64,000 nucleotides of DNA from Gnetum montanum (lineage: Eukaryota; Streptophyta; Gnetopsida; Gnetales; Gnetaceae), in NCBI GenBank assembly GCA_015680685.1, contig MNCI01025282.1:826212-890211 (forward strand), in the 5' to 3' direction. Of this stretch, positions 13,123 through 22,690 are shown in pieces. The notes beneath the pieces are model-generated. The model had not been told where the DNA came from. It did no database searches and was given only the letters and a program-made list of their open reading frames with translations. Within the stretch, counting starts at the first letter, position 1. Every line of letters begins with the position of its first letter. Position numbers and translations under genes: made by a program.

Positions 13123-13290
13123 TCCAAGTAACACCCTTCACATAAGTAACACCCTTCACATAATGTACCACGTAAGATCCTACAAAATGGAAAAAAACAT
13201 GAATCAAAGAGCCACACCTTTTCGTATTCCCATTGGGTAGAATGTGAACCAAAGAGCCATAGCTTTTCGTATTCCCATTGCACACATAAA
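13123..13290. repeat. Two short tandem duplications
   Basis: TAACACCCTTCACATAAG is repeated back to back (about 13127-13161). A ~48-bp unit containing AAAGAGCCA and CTTTTCGTATTCCCATTG is repeated at about 13200-13240 and 13248-13290. Open frames on the minus strand across this stretch simply reflect these duplications. Confidence 0.75.
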
Positions 13291-13419
13291 AAGTCCAAAT
13301 GCAACCAAATGCAAAATGGGAATTGGAATGAGAATTCCATTTCCATTTTTTCTCTGTATCCATCTGCAACTACTACTATAGGCTGCCTAGCCCAACCAAA
13401 CCAGCTTTGATGATGCTAG

Positions 13420-14140
13420 CTTTGGAGCTTTGCTGGAGTGCTAGAAAGGCACCTATGATGGTAGCCCATGCTTCAACTACAATAACAAGCTCATCGGCAT
13501 GTGCTTCTTCAACCAAGGCAGCAATAAGGTAGTAGACCAGTTGGCCCTTGCTACATCCTCGCTCAACACCGAGGGCCACAACATGCACATGTCATCAACA
13601 ATCACCGACAATGCTGTGGTCGACGTCAATGTGCTTGGCTATGCCAATGACACTACCTGTGGCATGGCCTGGCTTGCACGGATCACCATCTATAAGGTCT
13701 AGTGGGACTGTGGCTACTTTAGCTCCAACATCCTTGTGGCCATGGATGCCACTCTATCTAACAACATTGACATGCTTTTGCTCTTGCTTGGTGATAACCC
13801 GTAATAGTACTACACCAATAGCATTGTCATCGGTGCCTTCACCGTTGTAGTCCATTACCATGTCTTGGTTGCTTGCTCGACTGGAAACTCTAGACACAAT
13901 GTTAACATCACCTTAAATCTCATGCCCTAGATCATGACCATCGTTGCTAGCATCCTTGACCGTGACTTCCCTGCCATCACGGTGCTCGTCGATGACAGCA
14001 AGTATGTCGAAACCTCACTCTACTATGGGGAACTGCTACTAGAAGATCCAAATCTCACACTCATCTATGCTGGAAACACCAACCTCAATGGCAACAGAAA
14101 TGCAAACTTCTACACTTGTGGTAGCTTGGACCTCAGAGAT
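13420..14140 (+). pseudogene. Subtilisin-like serine protease (SBT family) fragment, stop-broken
   Basis: One frame reads like the middle of a plant subtilase: SFGALLEC then NYNNKLIGMCFFNQGSNK, corresponding to the region after the catalytic Asp. Next comes TEGHNMHMSST, aligned to the catalytic-His motif D-G-H-G-T-H-T-S-S-T; the motif His is retained but the neighbouring Gly and Thr are lost. Then VDVNVLGYAN, ARITIYKV, stop, WDCGYFSSNILVAMDA, and VLVACSTGNSR (the oxyanion Asn region, A-G-N-S-G-P in the family). It ends with NLTLIYAGNTNLNGN and CGSLDLRD. Stops occur after ECxx, after YKV, at a double stop after GDNP and in the LMP-stop segment, yet the frame is otherwise kept for ~240 codons without introns. 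The N-terminal Asp and C-terminal Ser parts are missing. Plant subtilases are secreted proteases; this copy is dead. Confidence 0.85.
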
Positions 14141-14215
14141 AGAGGAGGTGTGAATTATAATACAATTTTTGTTATAATAGCTAAAAGATCTCTTCATTTA
14201 AGTTTCTTTTTTTGA

Positions 14216-15383
14216 TAAAATTTATATATGAATTAGGCCAATATGTTTCTTGAGTAACTTTGTCTAAATGTATATTTTAAGCATAAAATTTTGTAGGCAG
14301 GGGTAGGATGAGGGGTAGAGCCAGAGACATTTGAGGAAAAACAGTATTGGCTACAATTGAAGCTGCAGCCTAAAGGGAAGGGTCTTCTAAAGTTTCTATG
14401 TCAACAAAATTTTGACCAGTCTTTTTATGTGTATTTTTGTTAATTTTTTATAGTGATTTGTAACGTGTTAAACATTACATTTTAATGATTTTGTGCAATT
14501 ATCATTATTTCACTTCAAGCTGAGCTCTTCTATCATTAGTACTTAGCATGCTTTCCTATACATTTGCATTCCCAATGCAAAAACATTCCAAATTTTGGTT
14601 TTGTTCTTTTTTCAATGCTTTTTGGAGTGGTAGGGAATTTTGAAATTGTAATTTTCTACTACTATCTTAAGTAATCTTCTTTTTCTATACCCTTTTTCAA
14701 TGTAAAGGAACATTTGTATGTTCATGTTGTCTTTATCTCTTTGTATATTTTGTGTAGGTTTTATCATTTCTATGGTTGTGCTTTGAAATTCAGTAGTTAC
14801 CATGGAGTAGATGCATTTAGTTTTTACGATTGTGATTGCTTTTTCATTTGCAATATGCATTTTAATAAAATGCAAAAGCGTTAGCATTTTTGCTAGCACA
14901 TGAAAATTATTAGCCAATTTGAGATGTCAACCAGCATATACAAAATATATAAACTTTTATTTTAACCAATTTATGTTTACTAATATATATTATTTGGAAT
15001 GCAAATAGGGATGATAACTTAAAAAAAAATTCTACTCATATCCTACAAAACTACTACACAAGAGAACTTACGGGTCTTATGTTTGTTGCATTATCTAGAG
15101 TCAAGATCATTGATTCTTTAAAGATTCATCCTCCTTTTCATGTGTAAAGATACACAAAGATTTCAAATGCTAAACATTTCCAAAGTAGAATTGCACAAGA
15201 AGTTCATTTTGCTCATATGAGAATTAGGCATAATGAGTTCATACTTATCAATGTATTTTTCCTTTTACTATATCCTATTATATAGCTCTGTAATGTTTTT
15301 TGCAATAATTGTGCAATGTGTTCCTTCATCAACATAAATGAAATATATAAACTTTTATTTTAACCAATTTATGTTTACCATTA
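14216..15383. other. AT-rich intergenic sequence without a recognised gene
   Basis: I see no coding potential on either strand. The stretch is AT-rich, with a 40-bp sequence near 14.94 kb that recurs immediately before the ambiguous base at 15384. Confidence 0.6.
14941..15380. repeat. 40-bp direct repeat flanking ~360 bp, ending at the N
   Basis: The sequence beginning AATATATAAACTTTTATTTT and continuing to ATGTTTAC is present at about 14943-14981 and again at 15342-15379, nearly identical. The second copy stops only a few bases before the ambiguous base. It could be a true duplication or an assembly artefact. Confidence 0.8.
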
Positions 15384-15384
15384 N
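15384..15384. other. Ambiguous base (N), likely assembly join
   Basis: This is the only non-ACGT base I noticed in the window. Sequence to its left does not match the outer terminus of the foldback element, while sequence to its right does (CTACTGGACGAGGTAACAAG). The N therefore probably marks missing or misjoined sequence. Confidence 0.8.
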
Positions 15385-15476
15385 CTACTGGACGAGGTAA
15401 CAAGATAACTAAAAACAGAATCACTTACCCCACTTGTTTCTCTACGACTTACCTAATTTAGTTTTACCCTCTCGGT
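15385..15476 (+). mobile_element. Left arm of a foldback/MITE-like element, split by the outer retrotransposon
   Basis: The arm begins CTACTGGACGAGGTAACAAG and reaches ...TTTTACCCTC plus TCGGT. Its reverse complement is present at 41993-42057, with indels around the AATCACT...TTTAGTTT segment. Removing the 26.4-kb insertion and one copy of TCGGT restores one continuous inverted repeat with arms of roughly 105-125 bp. It has no coding capacity. Confidence 0.8.
15472..15476. repeat. Target-site duplication TCGGT, left copy
   Basis: TCGGT precedes the TG of the outer 5' LTR and is found again at 41881-41885 directly after the CA of the outer 3' LTR. Five bases is the usual Ty3/gypsy target duplication. 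Confidence 0.9.
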
Positions 15477-15632
15477 TGAAACACCACAATTTGGGTCTCA
15501 ACATCATGACTACCAATTTTTCTATGTCAAAATAGTGGCACTTTGCCCAAATTTTTCCAATGTGTTGGGTGTAGTCAGTTCCAATTGCCAGATTTGCAAG
15601 ATTTTTCTAAGTGTTAGAACGATGGCACTTTT

Positions 15633-15960
15633 AGCACCTTGTCACCCTACATAGTGTAGCATGATGTCTACTACAGCGTAGCACCCTATTATGCTATGTA
15701 GCGTAGCACCATATCTACTACAACGTAGCACTTTGTCATGCTGCATAGCGTAGCACCCTATCATGCTGCGTAGGTTAATACCATGTTTACTACAGCGTAG
15801 CACCCTTTCATGTTGCGTAGTGTAGCACCATGTCTATTGCAGCGTAGCACCTTGTTATGTTGCGTAGAGTAGCACCATGTCTACTACAACGTAGCACCTT
15901 GTCACGTTGCATAGTATAGCACCATGTCTACTACAGCGTAGCACCCTGTCTAGCGTTGTA
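15633..15960 (+). repeat. GCGTAGCACC tandem array inside the outer LTR
   Basis: Degenerate units alternate GCGTAGCACCATGTCTACTA and CAGCGTAGCACCCTGTCA with GTTGCGTAG. The 5' LTR holds more units than the 3' LTR (40874-41050), which accounts for much of the length difference between the two LTRs. The array lies upstream of the TATA box. Confidence 0.85.
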
Positions 15961-16060
15961 GCCAGCATCCCATGTCACACATGTAACATGGGACGAGCGT
16001 GGTCCCACCCACCGCACTATCACGTGACACCTAATCCACATTTTGGGGTAACCCTAGCCC

Positions 16061-16067
16061 TATAAAT
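16061..16067 (+). promoter_or_regulatory. TATA box of the outer 5' LTR
   Basis: CCCTATAAATACCCC sits in an otherwise GC-richer stretch and is repeated at 41156 in the 3' LTR. The spacing and context suit an RNA polymerase II LTR promoter. In this copy the transcript would now run straight into the inserted inner element. Confidence 0.7.
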
Positions 16068-16107
16068 ACCCCTGCACCTTCTTTTGAAGAGGAAGGGGAG
16101 AGGAAGG

Positions 16108-17902
16108 TGAAAACACCACAAAATTCTGGCCTAGCACTTTCAAACAAGATTCAAGTTAAGTCATGCAGCTGCCCAAGCATCAGTACATCATGACCAAACT
16201 TGGAGGCCTCTGAAACAGCCCCCGATGGTTCAAGATTCAATAGGCAAGGTCCCCCCAGGGTCCACAGGTGACTGCACCAACTTCCAACATCCAGAATCAC
16301 AAGTTCTGGGCTCAAGATGCCTAGTTCAGGCTAAGTACACTTTGGTCACGCTGGCTTACGCTACACAAAGTAAGGATTAGCGTAACCAACTTTTGAAGCC
16401 CCAAAAATGAGTCAAAATAGGCCAAAATCAAGCACAAGGACCTCCCATGACCTTCACCAAGGCCCCCAGCAGCTCCTAGCCTCCAAAAAATCAAAATTTG
16501 GGTCTTAAATAAGGTATTTTCAGTTGGTGACGCTGGGGTTACTTTTCAGACGCTGCACAGTGTATGAACAGCGTAAAAAATCCAAAAAGGCCCAAAATGA
16601 CAGCCAAACGAAGTCAAACTTTGCACCTAGGCCACCCTGGAGAGTAGGCAGTAGTTGGTCAACATCAAATAGGCATCAGCATACAAAAATGAGCTCAAAA
16701 CAGGGCAGAAACACTTGGTGATGCTAGGATTACTTTTTCAGACGCTGCACAAGGTAATGCCTAGCATAATCAACCAGAATAGGGCCAAAACGACATCCAA
16801 ATCAGCCCACATTTGGCACACAGAACCCTCATGACTCATGGCATGCAAATCCACTCTGAAAATGGGTCTCATAGGTCAAAAATAGGTTTAAAATGCACTA
16901 TTTTCAAGTCATACGATGTTAGTCATGTTAGCATGCTTCCAGCAGCGTAAACCCAATGTAAACACTTTCATACACTAGATGTTGGATGTCAAATGCTGAC
17001 GCTAGAATAGGCTACACACACATTAGAGCCAGATCCACACATGCTGGAGGCTTTGGTAGCATAAAAACAACACAGAACTGTAGATCTGGAGGCCAGACAC
17101 CCAGATCCACGCTTGTACATTAACATTTGTTGCATTTTTGACTTTTTTTCAATGTTTCAGGTCCTTACGCTGGGCATTACACATGCCAGCATAAGAGATC
17201 TTGGATGCTGCACTGTACATTTTAACAATTTCTATGCATCTGGTCAACGCACACACCTATCACCCGATCCGAATTTCTCTTACACTGCAACCACTGATCT
17301 TCTCCCAGATCTGAATCTCACATCCAAAACCCTATAAATCTCCTATTTTTCCACTAGACCAAGGTTCGGAAAATTTGAATCTCACAAACTTAGGAAATCT
17401 GGGCATCAATCTCATATGCTAGGCTTCATACAGACTTGGACGTCGTACACCTGCAATCCAAAACCTACATCTTCCAACATCTGTTCTCATCCATTGGGGC
17501 TAAACGTTCGCCTTGTGACCACTCCGCAACTGCGTTCTGACCGGTGCACATTCTAATTGTTTATCAATACAAACAATTTGCATTATTTCCCAGATTCATG
17601 CAGTTTACATTATTGTTCCTATTCATATTTTTTACTATTCTTATTATCTATTATTTAAACAGTTTACATTCTTTTTCATTCGTTTACGTTCATTTTTGCA
17701 TTTTTTTACATATAACCCAACGCATCACAATTGCGTACATTCGGGGAAGTCCTCCTTTGATCCGTGTGCGGACCATTCAAGGCACTTTGCCTCCGTTGAT
17801 TTTCAGCTTGCCCTCAGGCAAAGGCAGGGTCTTACTATTTCATCCATAGATCTCTCAGTGTCCGTTCATTCTAGTCTCTCACGGACAATTTCGAACGGTA
17901 CA
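16108..17902 (+). repeat. Inner element 5' LTR
   Basis: The pair is 32448-34236. Both contain AGATTCAAGTTAAGTCATGC, a GACGCTGCAC-type word series, CCCTATAAATCTCC and an end in GGTACA. The LTRs of the 53.96-63.04 kb element are recognisably the same family (for example CATGACCTTCACCAAGG... read on its minus strand). Confidence 0.92.
17333..17339 (+). promoter_or_regulatory. TATA box of the inner 5' LTR
   Basis: AAACCCTATAAATCTCC is conserved at about 33667 in the 3' LTR, and on the minus strand CCCTATAAATACC is found in both LTRs of the 54-63 kb element. Confidence 0.65.
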
Positions 17903-17908
17903 GTAAAA

Positions 17909-17925
17909 TGGCGCTAGAGGGAGGG
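17909..17925 (+). other. Primer-binding-site-like sequence, inner element
   Basis: TGGCGCTAGAGGGAGGG lies 6 bp after the LTR end. The equivalent sites are TGGCACTAGAAGGAGG at 34939 (outer) and TGGCGCTAGGAGGG on the minus strand at 61525 (third element). The conserved place and the TGG start fit a tRNA primer site; I did not assign the tRNA. Confidence 0.7.
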
Positions 17926-18474
17926 CCCTTTCTCTATTAGATCTGCCTCTTAGCATCCCAGATCTAGCATTCACACATTGCTGTCATTGCCAGCATTCCC
18001 ACTCTGCCTTGTTCCTAGCATTTAGGCACTGTTTCCTGTTGATAAATCCTATGTTCCAGTCCAGACGCTATTTCAAAGTTTTCCAGGCACGTTCCTGCTT
18101 GAATCATAGTGTCTTGCACCTTTCCCTCTCAGATCCAGACACTGCCCATAGCGTCCTACACTCTTTGCTAGTTGTAGACATTTTTTACAGTGCCCCTCAT
18201 CCTTATCTCTCTTTTCTGATGCTATTCACAATGTCCAGATCTAAGTTTCCTTCTCAGATGTTGCATCCAACACTTAGTTTTCTTAGTCCCATCCAACGTC
18301 TAGATGCTATGCCTTAGCTTTAGACACTGTACTTAGTTTCCACACACTGCAGTTGCTCACACTGCCATTGCTCACGCTGCAGTTGCTCACGCTGTAGTTG
18401 GTCACTGCCATATTTTCTCTCTCTCACACTTAGCCATTTATTTTCTTTCACTTACGCTGTTACATCTAGACACT

Positions 18475-21400
18475 TTGATAATGGACCCTATGCACACCAA
18501 CACCACTGTCATGCCCGTTACCAACTTTGGTACCATAATCTCTGGCCCCGTCACCACTGCTGATTCCATAGTTACCCTTGGCAAGATGAATCCTCAGGGG
18601 CCACCTTACCGGTCACTGAGATTGCAAGGTAAAGATCCCACGTTCACCATCTTAATGCTTGAACAATATAACTTTATTTATGTTAAAATCCAAGCTAACC
18701 TGGCCATTCACCAAGTCGAGCTAGAAGCAAAGATACATTATGAGCTAATTTACAAAGGAGGTCATGACTTCATTCCCACCACCTACGATGTCATCCCCCT
18801 CATTGAATCCCATCATGAACTCCTATCCCAACTCCTCATGGCCAAGAACCAAACCTCACGCCAACCCGTCGTAGAATCTCAAAACAAAGATGAAGAAGAT
18901 AATTTCATGGCTCAGTCCAAACACGGGGATTCATACCATACTCTCAGTCCGCATACTTACGCGAACCCGTTATTTCACCCGTTCACAGGAGAGACCATGT
19001 TTCTTCATGTAGTTAAAAGCACTCAAGCACATGTGCCCCAACAGGAAGTGCCCACTCTTATTCCCACTCTCTCTATGACCAATACTCAATTCAATGTACC
19101 CATCCCCACTATTCCTCTAATCACCACATTATCCCCTCTCCTACAAGTACAACCCCAACAACCACCCTCTCAAACTAATGTAGGAGCAACTTTCCCACTC
19201 CAAGTAATTGGGATGCCATCTGTGATACCTGCTTCCACATCCACACACTTCATCCCACAAGTCCAAGTTCATACCACATCCTTAGCTCCTCCAATACAAC
19301 AGCAGGTACAAAGTTTCCCTTCACAACCCACAATTGGCCAATGGCCTACCTCAGTCGCTCAACAACAACAACAACAACCTACACCTTATGGTATGCTGCC
19401 CTTAGCAGCACCCACTGTAAATATTCCACAAGTGCAACCTCTGACCACTCAACTTTCTTCTTTCCTGCCCACTGTACAGTAGTCTAATTTGTATGACACT
19501 CAAACTAGCCAACCTACTACTCCACCAAGTGCCCAAGAATGGACCAAAGCCAAAACAATGATGCAAGAGCTCACTGATGAGGTAAAACACCTCAAAACTG
19601 CTAACAATGAAGAGCTTAAAGTATTAGACTTTTACCAAGAAGATCCTATTAGCTCTTCGGTCCCACCACTAACCTTGCCTAAAGGATTTTCTTTGCCTCA
19701 ATTAACCAAATACAACGGGGAAGGGGACCTCAATGCCCATCTAGTCATATTTAGACTAGAATGCATGTTGCTTTAGGCTTGGCCCCATGAAATCTTGTGT
19801 GTGTTCGCCATGTCCCTCACTGGTAAAGCATTAGACTGGTATTGAGCCTTGCCTCGTAACTCCATATCCTCTTTGGAGGATCTCTTACACCAGTTCGTTA
19901 CTACGTTTAAATACAACCTGAAACTGAAAGCAACCTTGGACAATCTGATACAGGTAAAACAAGCACTGCTTGAACCTGTACAAAAATTTATCCAAAGATG
20001 GAGTGTCGCACTCAACGAACTTCATGAGCCAATCCCAAAAACATACCTTCTTACAATTCTTAAGGGAGCTGTGAATGATTTTTTCAAATCAACACTATAC
20101 TATCTAAATGTGCGCACTCTAAGCCAAGCTTTTGTACAGATTAAAAACATAGAAGAGGTAGCCCAAAATATCCATGACCTTGCTTACTCAGACTTTAAAA
20201 ATCAATACACTAAAAAAGATAAAGAAAAGGCTAAAGCAATAGTAGTAGTAGTAGCAGAGACTCAAACACCAACATGGGATAGCAAGGTAGACCACCTACT
20301 GCTCCCATTAATTATGAGAGAACCGCTCCTACACATACACTTGAACCATCTACCATGCAAGCTACTAACACGGGTCATGCACATATGTTTGAGAGGAAAG
20401 ACCCTACTCAATACACATCACTTCCCATGAAGCCTTCCCAGTTGTTAGATCAACTTTTGAAGGCTAGGGCCATTAAACACAAGCTGCTATCTCTAGTGGC
20501 AGCCCAGAGACATGATCGATTCTATAAATTGGTCAAAAACCCAAGCTTGGAAACTCCAAATGAACCTCCTATTCCAAGGGGCTTTAGACTAGATCGATTT
20601 TGCGAGTACCATCAACGGAATGGGCATGGTACTGATTATTGTTTCACCCTCAAACAAGACATACAATGTATGATTGATAGGGGTGAAATAACATTTGATG
20701 ATGCCAACCCTGTTAAACCACAAAATCAATCTATGGGCATGTACAAAGACCCCCTTAATACTAAGGAAGCTCCTTACATTATTCACACGATCCATGTTAG
20801 AAATGAACAAGGTATGCCCACAAAACCTTTCGTGATTTGTGTTCCTCCTACAGCGTCAACATCATCCTCACAATCTTCGTATCCCACATACAATCCTCCT
20901 ACACCTAAAAAACCATTTTTCATTCATGTATCCCCTGCCAATGCAACCACAAATGTGCAACTGCCTATCCGGCCCACTCCCTTTGTGGTCTGAGTGCCAC
21001 CCGCGGTTGCAACCACAGAGGTACAATCACAAAACCAACCAACCCCCTTCATAATTAGGGTACCCAAACACCCTAATCTTCAACCTCCTACCCCTCAACT
21101 GCAAACCAAACCAACCTCGTTCGTCATCAGGGTGCCTAAACACCCTGACACACAACCATCTCCAACTATTAAACCACAACTTCGACCTGCTCCATTCGTA
21201 ATCTGAGTCCCAAAACAACCCAATATTCAAGCTCCAACGGTTCCCCCACGACCTTCGCGAGAACGCCTCCCCAACAGAATTACTAGGGAATGGTTGAAAA
21301 AAGAACGTCGAAGTCTTGAATTGGGGCAATCGAAACCCACTCCCTTAAATGCTGTACCTATGGCTCTGACAACTAATGAGCCAAGCACGAGCCACGGAAA

Positions 21401-21560
21401 CAAAAAATCAGGAGTGCTAGATACATCAAACCCAACCATCACATTAGACCACACAAAAACCATTCCATAAGAGATACAACTGTTGGTTCCAATGGACCAA
21501 GTCTCAACCAACAAGAGCATACCAAATAGCAAAGACTTGGCCAATGCCCTAACTTAGGTT
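18475..21560 (+). pseudogene. Gag of the inner element, broken
   Basis: A long N-terminal region (to 19482) contains IQGK-like LRLQGKDP, YELIYKGGHDFIP and Pro/Gln-rich sequence with a run of seven Gln. The capsid core follows: PLTLPKGFSLPQLTKYNGEG, a stop, MSLTGKALDWY, a stop, SLEDLLHQFVTTFKYNLKL and YLLTILKGAVNDFFKS. A zinc-knuckle-like segment (FCEYHQRNGHGTDYCFTLK) lies near 20600. Stops occur at 19482, 19776, 19843, 20993 and 21206, and frames shift near 20.3 kb and again before the protease. Gag assembles the particle that packages RNA. The N-terminal part is homologous to that of the 54-63 kb element. Confidence 0.88.
20822..21215 (+). repeat. Repeated PFVIxVP peptide region between Gag and protease
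   Basis: In one frame the peptides KPFVICVPP, KPFFIHVSP, TPFVV-stop-VPP, TPFIIRVPKHP, TSFVIRVPKHP and APFVI-stop-VPK follow each other at roughly 20-30 residue spacing, separated by Pro/Thr/Gln-rich linkers. Equivalent repeats sit at 37430-37700 and at 59000-58640 (minus) in the two other elements. Confidence 0.85.
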
Positions 21561-21598
21561 ACATAGGCGCTTAAACAGAAAAAAACACATCTTTAAGC

Positions 21599-22207
21599 TT
21601 GTATGACCTAATGATGACTTCTCAAGTTCATCGTGAAGCCCTAGTACGCATGTTAACATCGATCCTAGTCAATGAAGACTTGCCTACAAATGAACCTTCC
21701 ATTCATGCAATAATGTTTCCATATCAAGGATCAAGAACTACATCACTAGGCATCAACACGGATAATATAAAAATAGATGAAAAAATAGGAGTCACCACTA
21801 CACCCATGTTCATAACTATACAAGTAAATCAATTTAAAATACATATGGTGCACGTAGATGACGGAGCAGCCACAAACATAGTACCATACCCCATCATCGA
21901 ACAGTTAGGGCTAACTGAACAAATCAAACCAACTTCCATGACATTCCTGAAATCATTCAGTGGATCACATGTAGTTGTTAAAGGAATACTAACTTTGGAT
22001 TTCAAAGTAGGGGACCAATTCCCCACATCAGCTGAATTTGTAGTCGTAGACGAGATGCTTGGATTTAACTTGATATTGGGACGACCATGGTTACCCCAAT
22101 TAAAAGTGGTTTCCTCACCCATCCACCAAGAGATTCACTTACCCTACGAAGGTGGTGAAATCATTATACACGGTGATGCGCTACATCTAACATTTCGTTG
22201 CACATAG
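21599..22207 (+). pseudogene. Retropepsin of the inner element, domain largely intact
   Basis: The ORF starts LYDLMMTSQVHREALVRML, a segment conserved in all three elements. The catalytic motif is VHVDDGAATNIV (D-D-G-A, in place of D-S/T-G-A). The second hallmark is FNLILGRPWLPQLKVVSS, followed by PIHQEIHLPYEGG. It belongs to the aspartyl proteases that process Gag-Pol. Out-of-frame pieces continue to about 22520, where VNLKKLKKLLNC ends in a stop just before a motif array. It is out of frame with gag in this copy. Confidence 0.88.
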
Positions 22208-22514
22208 ACATAAACCAAGGCTCAGAGGTCAAATTCGATGAGCCGAAATAGGATGACACTACTCTCGAGCTTAAATAGGATGCCACACCCATTGACAACC
22301 AAAATGATAACCAATCTCCAAACCGTGATTCCCCAGAAGATATGGAAACATTACAAAACGTGGAAACATTAGAGCATGCTGACATAGGAGTTATTCCCCC
22401 AGATGTCTGATGGTCAAAATTACCGTTTAACATAATTAGCGAAGGAGACGTTGAATATATGATTACACCGACATGCCCACCACACCATGTCAATCTTAAA
22501 AAATTAAAGAAGCT

Positions 22515-22690
22515 ACTCAACTGTTAAACTACTACTCATCCGAAATGACGTTAAACTACCACTTGTCTAAAATGACGCTAAACTACTATACGTCTGAAAT
22601 GACGTTAAACTACAACTATCCGAAAAGGTGTTAAAATACCACATGTCCGCAATGACATAAAACTAGCCACGGTCAGAAATGGTCAGTTTA
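22515..22690 (+). repeat. TAAACT-motif array after protease
   Basis: About five units of 28-29 bp share a core like GAAATGACGTTAAACTACCA, separated by TGTC or TCCG variants. The array begins right at the stop of the protease reading frame. Confidence 0.85.

Larger units (their letters stand above)
15477..16107 (+). repeat. Outer element 5' LTR, first part
   Basis: It matches the 3' LTR start at 40703 (TGAAACACCAC..., GTGGCACTTTGCCCAAATTT, TTAGAACGATGGCACTTTTA) through the TATA region to GAGAGGAAGG. There the LTR is broken by the inner element and continues near 34242 (CTTGACATTCATTTCTCAC, compare TTGGCATTCATTTCTCAC at 41203). Confidence 0.9.

Noticed and set aside
12942-13369. Two overlapping minus-strand ORFs with repeated WEYEK peptides
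   Set aside because: The repetition comes from the short tandem DNA duplications; there is no family match and no conserved frame.
15633-15960. GCGTAGCACC repeats considered as CRISPR or centromeric satellite
   Set aside because: They lie inside an LTR, recur in its partner LTR and are degenerate; neither reading fits.
17544-17917. ORFs of 101 and 73 codons in the inner 5' LTR
   Set aside because: Low-complexity Phe/Ile-rich translation of LTR sequence; the equivalent ORF in the 3' LTR (33848-34183) is not conserved beyond DNA identity.
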